Source: an uncultured Lachnospira sp.
Lineage (GTDB): Bacteria; Bacillota; Clostridia; Lachnospirales; Lachnospiraceae
Assembly: GCA_934359185.1 (NCBI GenBank)
Contig: CAKRLE010000006.1
Coordinates: forward strand, 1-64,000
Reading direction: 5' to 3'
DNA length: 64,000 nucleotides
The position numbers and the translations under genes are program-made. Shown one piece after another: positions 46,846-56,029 of the stretch (its first letter is position 1; every line of letters begins with the position of its first letter). Below the pieces are notes generated by a model. That model was given only the letters and a program-made list of their open reading frames with translations. It did no database searches and was not told where the DNA came from.

Positions 46846-47397
46846 TTATACTCTTGCCCTCCTTCTTAATTTTTTAACCTTTTTCTTCCTTACAACCAGA
46901 TGCTTTATTCTTTCATATTTTACAAATTCATATATAATATCAAAATATGTCTTTTCTTCGCTTCTGTCTGTAATCTTCCAGTCTTTATCGTTATCTATGT
47001 CAGGAAAATATGTATCTGCATCGTATGCATAGTCAATCTTTGTAAGATCTGCTCCTTCGCAGTATGGAAGAAACAGTTCATATATAGACTGTCCACCTAT
47101 AACATATGCTTTTTTATCAGGATATTCGTCAACCTTATCAAGCACTTCGTCAATATTATGGCAGACTATAACATTATCCTGCTTAACCTTGTATGACTCA
47201 TTACGTGTAAGAACTATATTCACTCTTCCCATAAGTGCTGAATTATTAGGAAGACTTTCAAATGTCTTTCTTCCCATAATGACAATATTTCCATATGTCT
47301 CCTGTCTGAAAAGCTGCATATCCTCTGGAATATTTACCAGAAGCTTACCATCCTTACCTATTCCCCAGTTATTATCAACTGATGCTAATATTCGCAT
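46846..47397 (-). CDS. folA: Dihydrofolate reductase
   Basis: A 183-residue DHFR reducing dihydrofolate with NADPH. NWGIGKDGKLLVNIPEDMQLF with the substrate Asp region, IVIMGRKTFESLP and AYVIGGQSIYELFLPYC are intact. Its C-terminus carries an unusual basic tail of about 20 residues (HLVVRKKKVKKLRRRARV). The ATG at 47397 follows AGAGG by 7 nt; an ATG two codons earlier is too close to it. The gene overlaps ptsI by 23 nt. thyA is not adjacent. Confidence 0.93.
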   Translation of the reverse strand: MRILASVDNNWGIGKDGKLLVNIPEDMQLFRQETYGNIVIMGRKTFESLPNNSALMGRVNIVLTRNESYKVKQDNVIVCHNIDEVLDKVDEYPDKKAYVIGGQSIYELFLPYCEGADLTKIDYAYDADTYFPDIDNDKDWKITDRSEEKTYFDIIYEFVKYERIKHLVVRKKKVKKLRRRARV

Positions 47398-49156
47398 TAT
47401 CATTCCTCTCTTTCTCTGATTTTGCTGCTATATAATCATTAAGATAATTCACCACTTCTTTCTCTGATTCAAAACGCATCACATTAAAAGCCACGTTGTC
47501 AGCTTCCTTTCTTGTCCATCCAGCTATATTCTTTCTGGTTTCAAGTATTCTTGATGGAGATACAGAGAATTCATCTAATCCAAATGATATCAGAAGCGGA
47601 ATCATCCCCGGATTAGCCGCTGCCTCTCCGCACATTCCAACCTCAATACCAGCCTGCCTTGCACAGCTTATTATATGTCTTATTGACCTTAAAACTGCTG
47701 GATTGTATACTGAATACAGATATGCAACATTTTCATTGCCTCTGTCAACCGCCATGGTATATTGTGTCAGGTCATTAGTTCCAATTGAAAAAAAATCTAC
47801 ATTTGCAGCCAGTATATCAGCTATTAATGCTGCAGCCGGTGTCTCAATCGTGACACCAACCTGTATATTCTTATCATAAGGAATCTCTTTCGTATCAAAA
47901 TCTTTACAAATGTCAGATATTATCTTCCTTGTTGACACCACTTCATCAATATTGGTCACAAGCGGTATCATTATTCTGATATTACCATATGCGCTCGCTC
48001 TTATGATAGCTCTAAGCTGTGTTATAAACACATCTGTTCTTCCAAGGCAGTACCTGATTGCTCTGTATCCTAAGAACGGATTACTTTCTTTTATAAGTCC
48101 CATATATGGAATATCCTTGTCACCGCCTATATCAAGAGTCCTTATTGTGACAAATCTGCCCTTAGCAAGAACTGCTGCCCGCTTATACGCCTCAAATTGG
48201 ATTTCCTCCGTAGGCATTGAGCTACCTTCCAGAAAGAAAAACTCTGTACGAAAAAGCCCTACACCCTCAGCACCAAGATCCATGGCTTTTGCACAATCTT
48301 TGTCATTGCCTATATTAGCAGCCAGGCAGAATCTCTCATCATCTTTGGTTCTTGTATCTTTACCTATGTACTGCTTTAACTCTTCAATACGTTCATCGTA
48401 TCTTTTTTTCTTTTTTTTGTAAATAGCAATTGTTTTATCGAGAGGTTTTACAAATACTTCTCCATACTCGCCATCAACAATAATATCATCGCCATCTGTA
48501 ACCTCATTGCATATATCAGGAACACTCAACACAGCTGGTATCTCTAATGCCCTTGCAAGTATGGCTGCATGTGATGTTTCTCCGCCTTTCATTGCAACAA
48601 TTCCTGCAACATGTCCGGTATCCATATTAGCTGTTATTGACGGTCTTAACTCATCTGCAACAATCACTGTATTATCAGGAAGATTTGATAAGTCTATATT
48701 TTTATTGCCCGTAAGTATACATATAAGTCTGTCTCTTACATCCTCTATATCAGCAACTCTCTGTTTCATAACCTCACTGTCCATGGCAGCAAACATTCCG
48801 GCATACATGCCACAAATCTGTTTCACTGCATCCACAGCCGTCATATTATTGTTATCAATGCAGTCATATATACCATTGACAAGTTCCTCATCAGATGCAA
48901 GATATATCTGGTTTTTTAAAATAAGCGCTGTGTTATCATTACCATTCAGCTTTGCCTTAAGCCCATCAATCATCCCATTGGTGTCATCTATAAACTGCTG
49001 CCGTGATTTGTCAAAATGTTCTCTCTCAACTGCCGCATCGACTTCCCCGCCAGACTCGGGTTTATCATTACTGACAGGCCTGATATCTACCACATTTTTA
49101 ATTAAAAGCACATGTCCAATTCCGATTCCACCTGATATTCCAATACCTCTAAGCAT
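47375..49156 (-). CDS. ptsI: Phosphoenolpyruvate-protein phosphotransferase (PTS enzyme I)
   Basis: A 593-residue EI that transfers phosphate from PEP to HPr. The phospho-His motif GGETSHAAILARALEIPAV (His196), the GVGLFRTEFFFL and LDIGGDKDIPY segments of the PEP-binding barrel, IGTNDLTQYTMAVDRGNE and VGMCGEAAANP near the C-terminus are present. The C-terminus has an extra Asn/Ser-rich end and overlaps folA. HPr is not in the window. Confidence 0.96.
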   Translation of the reverse strand: MLRGIGISGGIGIGHVLLIKNVVDIRPVSNDKPESGGEVDAAVEREHFDKSRQQFIDDTNGMIDGLKAKLNGNDNTALILKNQIYLASDEELVNGIYDCIDNNNMTAVDAVKQICGMYAGMFAAMDSEVMKQRVADIEDVRDRLICILTGNKNIDLSNLPDNTVIVADELRPSITANMDTGHVAGIVAMKGGETSHAAILARALEIPAVLSVPDICNEVTDGDDIIVDGEYGEVFVKPLDKTIAIYKKKKKRYDERIEELKQYIGKDTRTKDDERFCLAANIGNDKDCAKAMDLGAEGVGLFRTEFFFLEGSSMPTEEIQFEAYKRAAVLAKGRFVTIRTLDIGGDKDIPYMGLIKESNPFLGYRAIRYCLGRTDVFITQLRAIIRASAYGNIRIMIPLVTNIDEVVSTRKIISDICKDFDTKEIPYDKNIQVGVTIETPAAALIADILAANVDFFSIGTNDLTQYTMAVDRGNENVAYLYSVYNPAVLRSIRHIISCARQAGIEVGMCGEAAANPGMIPLLISFGLDEFSVSPSRILETRKNIAGWTRKEADNVAFNVMRFESEKEVVNYLNDYIAAKSEKERNDNANISIS

Positions 49157-49174
49157 ACCTTACCCTCCCAAAGC

Positions 49175-50983
49175 CTATCTGTTAAATACGTACTTTGACA
49201 TGTTAACTATCGTCTCGCTCGTATCTCTTGAATATATCGTCTCACGCGCAAGAACCGGGTCATCTGTTATAATGTTATCCACACCTTTGTTTGTCAGATT
49301 TTTGATTGATGACTGGTTATTAACCGTCCACGCATGAATCTGCTTGCCTGAATTGTGTATGGCATCAACCATTCTCTTTGTAAGGAATGCGGCATTGACG
49401 CTAAAGAAATCCACATCATCCATATTGTAGAAATCTCCATATGCAACAACCAGTATATACCCCACCTGGATATCTGGAAAAATCTCTTTCACTCTTCTTA
49501 AAAGGTCAATCTCAAATGACGTGACAACACACTCATACTGCATTCCTTTGTCTTCTATCAAGTCTGCCACCTTATCAGCAACAGACAATCCATAATCACC
49601 TGATTTAATCTCTATATTAACTTTAATCCTGCCTCTGGCAAAATCAAGCACTTCTTCCAGTGTAGGAACCTGTTCACCAGCATATTCCTTACTATAATAC
49701 GAACCTGCATCAAGACATTTTACCTCTTCAAGTGTCATATCTGATATATTCCTGTTAACCCCCGTAGTACGCAGCGCATTACTGTCATGCATTATGACAA
49801 GCTCTCCATCCTTTGTCATCTGGACATCCAGCTCTATATAATCCGCCATGTTAGCGGCTGCCTGTTCAAATGCAACCATAGTATTCTCCGGTGCTGACAG
49901 ACTTGCCCCTCTGTGTGCTGTTATATTAGTCTCATGGAATATAGCAATCTTTTCAAACGGATTGCTGTTAAATCCAACCGCTATATACACAACATTTACA
50001 GCGGTTACAAATGCAAGAACTGAGTAATATACCTCTTTTCTTCTCAGTTTATATCTTCGTGTGCATCTTATTATATTAAATTTTATATCATCTTTATCAT
50101 AAAATCTGTAGAACATATTGGAAACTAACGCAAACGATAATGGAATTGCTGTATACAGCAGAATAAATTTAGTTCCAGTTCTTATATATTTAAGAAATGA
50201 AAGATATATTGCACTTCCCATATAAGCCATATCAAGCAGCCTGACACCCACAACAAGTATAACTGATATTATAATATAAAACAAAACAACAATTCCAAGA
50301 ATTATAATATTATACAAAGCAAGTGACAGTATTACTTTTATGAAATTATCCTTTACAATACGAATACTTTCGCTACACGCATCTTTTATAGATTTACCCG
50401 TAAGCATCGCTATTGAAAAAACTAAAATTCTTGGAATCACATATATAAATAATGCCGCAAGAGCTATTATAAGAAGCCATTTGTATAGCCAGAAGCCATT
50501 GATAACATACATACGTAACATATTTCTTGTAGTCTGTGTAAGCAGAAGATTACATGTAACTACTATGTTGACTGTCAGCAATGACACAAAGAAATACATA
50601 ATAACAGGAATCCTTTTGAAATCAAGAATATCCCTTACATTCTTAAATGCTGTGATAGCAATATCAAGCATTGTAACATCGCTTGTCTGCCTGTCTGCCT
50701 CAAAGCATACTAAAAGATATGACATCTCATACACACAGTATGCCACAAACAGCACAAGAGCAACAATTACAGCAATCCATGTAACTGGATTGGCTAAAAT
50801 CTTTAATATATATTCATTCGTAAGATAGTTGACACCTGATACTTTAAGGATTGTTTCAAGCAGAAACAACAGGAAAGGATATACAATGGCTGTCGCCCCA
50901 AGCTTGTATATAAGCTCAAATAGTATTATCTTTCTACTGCATGCTCTAAGCCTGCTTATACTTTCCTTAACACCTAAAAACAT
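49175..50983 (-). CDS. Membrane glycerophosphodiester phosphodiesterase
   Basis: A 602-residue two-part protein. The N-terminal 350 residues hold about seven membrane helices of the GPDPase_memb type. The C-terminal 240 residues form a GDPD TIM barrel: ITAHRGASLSAPENTMVAF, YIELDVQMTKDGELVIMHDS and VNIEIKSGDYG, with the catalytic His and Glu/Asp metal ligands, ending in QIHAWTVNNQ and DNIITDDP. It hydrolyses glycerophosphodiesters to glycerol-3-phosphate and an alcohol, on the outer face. The ATG at 50983 is used; a TTG one codon earlier is possible. Confidence 0.9.
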   Translation of the reverse strand: MFLGVKESISRLRACSRKIILFELIYKLGATAIVYPFLLFLLETILKVSGVNYLTNEYILKILANPVTWIAVIVALVLFVAYCVYEMSYLLVCFEADRQTSDVTMLDIAITAFKNVRDILDFKRIPVIMYFFVSLLTVNIVVTCNLLLTQTTRNMLRMYVINGFWLYKWLLIIALAALFIYVIPRILVFSIAMLTGKSIKDACSESIRIVKDNFIKVILSLALYNIIILGIVVLFYIIISVILVVGVRLLDMAYMGSAIYLSFLKYIRTGTKFILLYTAIPLSFALVSNMFYRFYDKDDIKFNIIRCTRRYKLRRKEVYYSVLAFVTAVNVVYIAVGFNSNPFEKIAIFHETNITAHRGASLSAPENTMVAFEQAAANMADYIELDVQMTKDGELVIMHDSNALRTTGVNRNISDMTLEEVKCLDAGSYYSKEYAGEQVPTLEEVLDFARGRIKVNIEIKSGDYGLSVADKVADLIEDKGMQYECVVTSFEIDLLRRVKEIFPDIQVGYILVVAYGDFYNMDDVDFFSVNAAFLTKRMVDAIHNSGKQIHAWTVNNQSSIKNLTNKGVDNIITDDPVLARETIYSRDTSETIVNMSKYVFNR

Positions 50984-50997
50984 CAACTAACCATCTC

Positions 50998-51588
50998 TTA
51001 TCTTTTTCTAAATCTTGACACCAGTTCTTCAAGCTGGTATTCGCCTATCTTTGGAACATTGATATTTAACTTTTTAGTAAAATTAAAACTGAAATCCAAC
51101 AGATATGCAATTGTAAGGAATCCACCCACAACGGCTGCTATCTGCGGATTAATAAGAATTACCAGTGATTCTATGAACATATTAACAAATCCAAATAAAA
51201 GCACTGCTATAACACCCCAGCCTATTGAGCTTTCCAAACACAGGATACCCTTATAGTTGAATCGGAGATGGTCATAATTCCACCACACCTCACCAAACAG
51301 CTTAAGCATAACCTGTGCTGTCAAAAACTCAAATGCTGTTGCGCATATACTTCCAAATGCAAATAATGCAAAAAAATTATTCTCAATCGGCTTAAAGATA
51401 TTGAAGGCAATAAGTACACCAAAGCCATATATAACACAAAAAGGCAGTCTGGCAAAGCCTCTGTTCTCCCAGCGTCCAAGCTGGATTCGTATAACTATGC
51501 ACTCCATGATCCAGCCAAGAAAACTATATATAAAAAACCATATTGCAAGCTGACCTATTGTCATGTCTCTGAATACTATATCACTCAT
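50998..51588 (-). CDS. CmpB-like putative ABC-type membrane protein
   Basis: A 196-residue membrane protein with about five hydrophobic segments. The YSFLGWIMECIVIRIQLGRWENRGFA opening and FEFLTAQVMLKLFGEVWWNY region match the 'putative ABC transporter type IV' (CmpB) family of Bacillota, whose function is not established. The start at 51588 follows GGGGAAGACA; an in-frame ATG six codons upstream lacks a site. It lies 14 bp ahead of the phosphodiesterase gene and is likely co-transcribed. Confidence 0.75.
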   Translation of the reverse strand: MSDIVFRDMTIGQLAIWFFIYSFLGWIMECIVIRIQLGRWENRGFARLPFCVIYGFGVLIAFNIFKPIENNFFALFAFGSICATAFEFLTAQVMLKLFGEVWWNYDHLRFNYKGILCLESSIGWGVIAVLLFGFVNMFIESLVILINPQIAAVVGGFLTIAYLLDFSFNFTKKLNINVPKIGEYQLEELVSRFRKR

Positions 51589-51671
51589 TGTCTTCCCCTG
51601 CCTCAATTAACTTTTATATCTGCAGATATCACATTGTAAAGCGTCTGTGACATTCTGCCTATAAATTAATA

Positions 51672-52880
51672 TTATAATATGCTGTCAAGTGTCTTTCTGA
51701 TTTCCTTGATAAAATCCTGTGTATTACATGTTACAGGATCTGAAAGAGTTGTGATGATAGCAAGATCCTTAGTCATCTTACCGCTCTCAATTGTCTTGAT
51801 ACAAGCTTCCTCAAGCTTATCAGCAAATGCTCCAAGCTCAGGTATGTTATCAAGCTCTCCTCTCTTTCTTAATGCTCCTGTCCATGCAAATATGGTTGCT
51901 ATTGGGTTAGTAGATGTCTCCTCACCCTTAAGATGCTTGTAATAATGTCTCTGTACTGTTCCGTGTGCAGCCTCATACTCATAATATCCCTTAGGAGATA
52001 CAAGAACTGATGTCATCATTGAGAGTGAGCCAAATGCTGTTGCAAGCATATCACTCATGACATCACCATCGTAATTCTTACAAGCCCAGATAAATCCGCC
52101 CTCTGAACGAACTACTCTTGCTACTGCATCATCTATAAGTGTATAGAAATATTCTATTCCAGCTTCCTTAAACTTATCCGCATATTCTTTGTCATATACT
52201 TCCTGGAATATATCTTTGAATGTATGGTCATACTTCTTAGATATAGTATCCTTAGTTGCAAACCATAAATCCTGCTTAGTATCAAGCGCATAACCAAAAC
52301 AGCTTTTTGCAAAGCTCTCGATTGAGTCGTTCTTGTTATGCATACCCTGGATAATACCAGGTCCATCAAATTCATGGATTGTCTCTCTTGAGACAGTGCC
52401 ATTCTCATCTGTAAATACAAGCTCTGCCTTACCCTTGCCGGCAATCTTCATCTCAACACCCTTATATACATCGCCATAAGCATGTCTTGCAATAGTAATA
52501 GGCTTCTTCCATGTTCTTATGTAAGGCTCAATACCTTTAACAATAATAGGTGCTCTGAACACTGTACCATCAAGTATAGCTCTGATAGTACCATTAGGGC
52601 TCTTGTACATCTCTTTTAAGTTATACTCTGTCATACGAGCCGCATTAGGTGTAATTGTTGCGCACTTGACTGCAACGCCATACTTCTTGGTAGCCTCAGC
52701 AGAATCAATTGTAACCTGGTCATTAGTTTCATTTCTATGTTCAAGTCCAAGATCATAATACTCTGTCTTAAGGTCTATATATGGAGCAAGAAGTTCTTCC
52801 TTGATAAGTCCCCATAAAACTCTTGTCATCTCATCCCCATCCATCTCAACTAATGGAGTTGTCATGTTAATTCTGCTCAT
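51672..52880 (-). CDS. icd: NADP-dependent isocitrate dehydrogenase
   Basis: A 402-residue isocitrate dehydrogenase of the homodimeric type II subfamily better known from eukaryotes and some bacteria: [18 protein letters not shown] at the start, [17 protein letters not shown] substrate-binding, [15 protein letters not shown] with metal-binding Asp residues, and [16 protein letters not shown] near the cofactor site. It produces 2-oxoglutarate and NADPH for glutamate synthesis. AGGAGG lies about 10 nt before the ATG. Single gene; its upstream side is filled by palindromic element copy 5. Confidence 0.95.
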   Translation of the reverse strand: MSRINMTTPLVEMDGDEMTRVLWGLIKEELLAPYIDLKTEYYDLGLEHRNETNDQVTIDSAEATKKYGVAVKCATITPNAARMTEYNLKEMYKSPNGTIRAILDGTVFRAPIIVKGIEPYIRTWKKPITIARHAYGDVYKGVEMKIAGKGKAELVFTDENGTVSRETIHEFDGPGIIQGMHNKNDSIESFAKSCFGYALDTKQDLWFATKDTISKKYDHTFKDIFQEVYDKEYADKFKEAGIEYFYTLIDDAVARVVRSEGGFIWACKNYDGDVMSDMLATAFGSLSMMTSVLVSPKGYYEYEAAHGTVQRHYYKHLKGEETSTNPIATIFAWTGALRKRGELDNIPELGAFADKLEEACIKTIESGKMTKDLAIITTLSDPVTCNTQDFIKEIRKTLDSIL

Positions 52881-52984
52881 AGCTTTTTGCCCTCCTGATT
52901 ATCGCTTATCTGGGCATCATAATACCACATTTTTCATATACGGTCAAAACATTTATGACAACAGGCATAAAGTCCTTCTACTCA

Positions 52985-53265
52985 TTAGAACTCTGGAAGT
53001 GCCTGTGTGCTGGGTCTGTGTACTGGCTGCCTGCGTACTGTGTTGGAATGGCGAGTCCTTTGTGTCTAGTATCTCTAAGGGTGGCACGTCAAAGCTGATT
53101 AAAGTCACCTCGCTAAAAACGCGCTTCGCTTGAACGTTTAGCAGGTGACTTAGCTTTTGCCTAACACCACCCTAAGAGATACACGACAGTCGTCAATGCC
53201 ATTCCAACACAGTACACAGGCAGCCAGTACACAGACCCAGCACACAGGCACTTCCAGAGTTCTAA
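52985..53265 (-). repeat. Palindromic element, copy 5 (between divergent genes)
   Basis: Arms 52985-53052 and 53198-53265 (68 bp, one mismatch) around a 145-nt core (53053-53197) reading in the minus orientation. Its stems AGGGTGG/CCACCCT, AAGTCACC/GGTGACTT and GTATC/GATAC are fully re-paired versions of those in other copies. It lies between the starts of icd and asnB, a place where no terminator is needed, so termination is not its common role. Confidence 0.9.
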
Positions 53266-53274
53266 ATGTTTTGA

Positions 53275-53303
53275 TTGTAATATGGACGTAGCTCTGATAT
53301 AAT
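53275..53303 (+). promoter_or_regulatory. asnB promoter
   Basis: TTGTAA (53275-53280) and TATAAT (53298-53303) are 17 bp apart, with TG just before the -10 box. It begins 10 bp past the end of palindromic element copy 5. Confidence 0.7.
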
Positions 53304-53353
53304 TGGGATTTGAAGTTATAATAGTATATATAGCGATGGCAAGGAGGATTAAT

Positions 53354-55225
53354 ATGTGTGGATTTGCAGGATTTACAGGCTATCTGGAAAATGGTAAAGA
53401 CGTACTCACTGATATGATGAATAAAATCGTTCACAGAGGTCCTGACAGTGCTGGCCAGTACATTGACGACAAAGCATACATGGGATTCAGGCGTCTTAGT
53501 ATTATCGACCTCGATAACGGAAGCCAGCCCATGTTTAATGAAGATAGAAAAATAGTCATCACATTTAATGGTGAAATATATAACCATATGGAATTAAGAG
53601 AGGAACTTATTGCAAAGGGACATATATTTGCTAACAACTCTGATACAGAGGTTCTTATACATGCATATGAGGAATATGGCAAGGACATGTTAAACCGTCT
53701 GCGCGGCATGTTCGCTTTCGTTATATGGGACAGCGAAAAAGAGACTATATTTGCTGCAAGAGATTTCTTTGGAATCAAGCCTTTCTACTACACAGTTACA
53801 GATGATGGACATCTCATATATGCCTCTGAAATCAAAAGTATTCTTGCTCATCCTTCATATAAAAAGGAGGTTAATCCGGTTGCTCTGGAAAACTACCTTA
53901 CATTCCAGTACTCAGTTCTTGAAGAAACTTTCTTTAAGGGAATATTCAAACTTATGCCAGCTCACTGCATGACATATGATGTAAAAAATGGCATGCTTAA
54001 CATTGAGCGTTACTGGGAGCCTGTTTTTGAACCAGACAACAGCAAATCTCTGGACGAATGGGTTAATGAGATTGATGATGCAATGCATGATTCTGTTAAG
54101 CATCATAAAATCAGCGATGTAGAGGTTGGCTCCTTCCTTTCAAGCGGTGTTGACTCAAGCTATGTTGCAGCCACATTTAATGGTGATAAGACATTTACAG
54201 TAGGATTTGACTACGAGAAATATAACGAGATTAATTATGCCAAGGCATTATCTGACAAGATTAAGATTGACAACTACAGCAAGCTTGTATCAAGCGAGGA
54301 ATACTGGGATGCTATCCCTAAAATCCAATACCACATGGATGAGCCTTTAGCTGACCCTGCTGCAATTGCGCTTTACTTTGTAAGCCAGACAGCAGCCAAG
54401 CATGTTAAGGTTTCTCTTTCTGGCGAGGGTGCTGACGAATTCTTTGGTGGATACAACATTTACCATGAACCATTTGACCTTAACGGATTCCAGAAGCTTC
54501 CTCTTGGTCTTAGAAAAGGTCTTGCAAGTGCCGCTGCTGCTATTCCTTTCAAATTCAAGGGCAAGAATTATCTTGTAAGAGCGAGCAAGAGCCTTGAGGA
54601 ACGTTTCATCGGTAACGCATTCATGTTTAACGAGGCTGAACGTGAGAAGATTCTTAAAAATCCAACTGGCAAGTATCCTCATACAGAGCTCACTAAGCCT
54701 TATTATGACAAGGTTAAAGATCTTGATGATGTAACCAGAATGCAATATATTGACATTAATTTCTGGCTTATAGGAGACATTCTTCTGAAAGCAGATAAGA
54801 TGAGCATGGCACATTCACTTGAAGTCCGTGTCCCTTTCCTTGACAAGAAGGTGTTCGATGTTGCAAGACATATCCCTACTGAATACAAGGTTAACCAGCA
54901 CAATACTAAGTACGCTATGAGAATGGCTGCACACAGATATCTTCCAGACATGGTTGCTGAGAAGAAGAAGCTTGGGTTCCCTGTTCCTATCAGAATATGG
55001 ATTAAAGATGAAAAGTACTACAATATGATTAAGAAGGCATTCACAAGTGATGCCGCTAATGAGTTCTTCAATACTGACATACTTGTCCAGTACCTTGACG
55101 AGCACAAGGAAGGCAAGGCTGATAATTCAAGAAAGATATGGACTGTATACATGTTCCTTGTATGGTACAATGATTTCTTCGGCGATGGATATAATGGTGA
55201 CGAGAAAAAGGCTGCGCTTGCATAA
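53354..55225 (+). CDS. asnB: Glutamine-hydrolysing asparagine synthase
   Basis: A 623-residue AsnB. The start at 53354 gives MCGFAGFTGYLE, placing the nucleophile Cys directly after Met as required for the Ntn-type glutaminase; AGGAGG is 6 nt upstream. An upstream in-frame ATG would bury that Cys. The glutaminase domain shows HRGPDSAGQY and TFNGEIYNHMELR; the synthetase domain has SFLSSGVDSSYVA (PP-loop), SLSGEGADEFFGGYNIY and the LEVRVPFLDKKVFDVARHIP end. It makes asparagine from aspartate. Codon use is strongly biased, suggesting high expression. Confidence 0.96.
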   Translation: MCGFAGFTGYLENGKDVLTDMMNKIVHRGPDSAGQYIDDKAYMGFRRLSIIDLDNGSQPMFNEDRKIVITFNGEIYNHMELREELIAKGHIFANNSDTEVLIHAYEEYGKDMLNRLRGMFAFVIWDSEKETIFAARDFFGIKPFYYTVTDDGHLIYASEIKSILAHPSYKKEVNPVALENYLTFQYSVLEETFFKGIFKLMPAHCMTYDVKNGMLNIERYWEPVFEPDNSKSLDEWVNEIDDAMHDSVKHHKISDVEVGSFLSSGVDSSYVAATFNGDKTFTVGFDYEKYNEINYAKALSDKIKIDNYSKLVSSEEYWDAIPKIQYHMDEPLADPAAIALYFVSQTAAKHVKVSLSGEGADEFFGGYNIYHEPFDLNGFQKLPLGLRKGLASAAAAIPFKFKGKNYLVRASKSLEERFIGNAFMFNEAEREKILKNPTGKYPHTELTKPYYDKVKDLDDVTRMQYIDINFWLIGDILLKADKMSMAHSLEVRVPFLDKKVFDVARHIPTEYKVNQHNTKYAMRMAAHRYLPDMVAEKKKLGFPVPIRIWIKDEKYYNMIKKAFTSDAANEFFNTDILVQYLDEHKEGKADNSRKIWTVYMFLVWYNDFFGDGYNGDEKKAALA

Positions 55226-55254
55226 GTTATGGTTTGGTCTATGCTATTAGGTCT

Positions 55255-55470
55255 ATCATGTTTTGGCTTATATCTGTTTGGGGCTTATGTCTGTTTTTGG
55301 CTTATATCTGCAAAAAGCCGTGAAAAAATCCAAAATTGCATGTTTTACACTTCGCTAAACCACATTTCTGGCGCAAGTACCAAAAAGCTGCAAAAAAATC
55401 CACATTTCAATGAATTTCTGGATTTTTTTGCAGCTTTTATTCATATACAGCCAACCACACATTTTTTCTG
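55255..55470. terminator. Bidirectional terminator with repeated module and short direct repeats
   Basis: The main hairpin, AAAAGCTGCAAAAAAATCCA (55383-55402) with its complement at 55419-55438, serves the convergent ends of asnB and the agr gene run. The flanks TACACTTCGCTAAACC (55346-55361) and GCAGCTTTTATTCATAT (55430-55446) match those at 45.2-45.4 kb. Just upstream, TTTTGGCTTATATCTG occurs at 55261-55276 and 55295-55310 with a similar GGGGCTTATGTCTG between them. From 55470 to 55623 nothing further was seen. Confidence 0.7.
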
Positions 55471-55623
55471 CATGTCTGAGACTTATCTTTGCTTTATTTT
55501 GGATTTTTTAATGAAATTGTACATATATACCCAAAATCCGAAGCTATAGTGTAATTAATTTATAACGCAGCTGTACCATGTCATATATCAAGAACACGAT
55601 AGTCACAATTTATAACGAAAATG

Positions 55624-56004
55624 TCAGGATTCCCTGTCTTTTGATACTATCTTGATTTCCCTATCATCATTGTATGTAACAGTCATATCAAATGAACTCA
55701 ATCCATAATTCGTATTGTAAATGTGTATATCAACATCATCGAAAAAATTTCTGGCATCTAACAGATTGTTATCAAATCTATCCGTTGGTCCACCACCATG
55801 TAAGCCTGTTAGTAAATATATCTTCACATATCCGTCTATATGAATCGTAGTCTCATCTTTACTATCACCATCATATACAATGCATGGAATATCTCTTCTC
55901 ACATACTTTTTATAAGGGAAATTCCATAGGACAAATACTACGCCGGTCACAATAACCGCTATTACTACTAATATGAATATAATGTTTTGAATTCTCTTTT
56001 TCAT
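55624..56004 (-). CDS. Small membrane-anchored protein at end of agr-like operon
   Basis: A 126-residue protein not matched to a known family. An N-terminal helix (about 8-29) acts as an uncleaved signal or anchor; the remaining 97 residues lie outside and begin with a basic YKKYVRRDIPC. The extracellular part has a GLHGGGPTDRFDNN turn and is otherwise acidic and beta-rich. GAGGGG precedes the ATG. It lies 25 bp after the kinase gene and so is probably the last gene of the quorum-sensing run; an accessory or immunity role is possible but not shown. Confidence 0.65.
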   Translation of the reverse strand: MKKRIQNIIFILVVIAVIVTGVVFVLWNFPYKKYVRRDIPCIVYDGDSKDETTIHIDGYVKIYLLTGLHGGGPTDRFDNNLLDARNFFDDVDIHIYNTNYGLSSFDMTVTYNDDREIKIVSKDRES

Positions 56005-56029
56005 ATGTCCCCTCTGATATATAAAATAT

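Noticed and set aside
53303..53353. Longer N-terminus for asparagine synthase
   Set aside because: It would hide the catalytic Cys that must follow the initiator Met, and it overlaps the -10 box.
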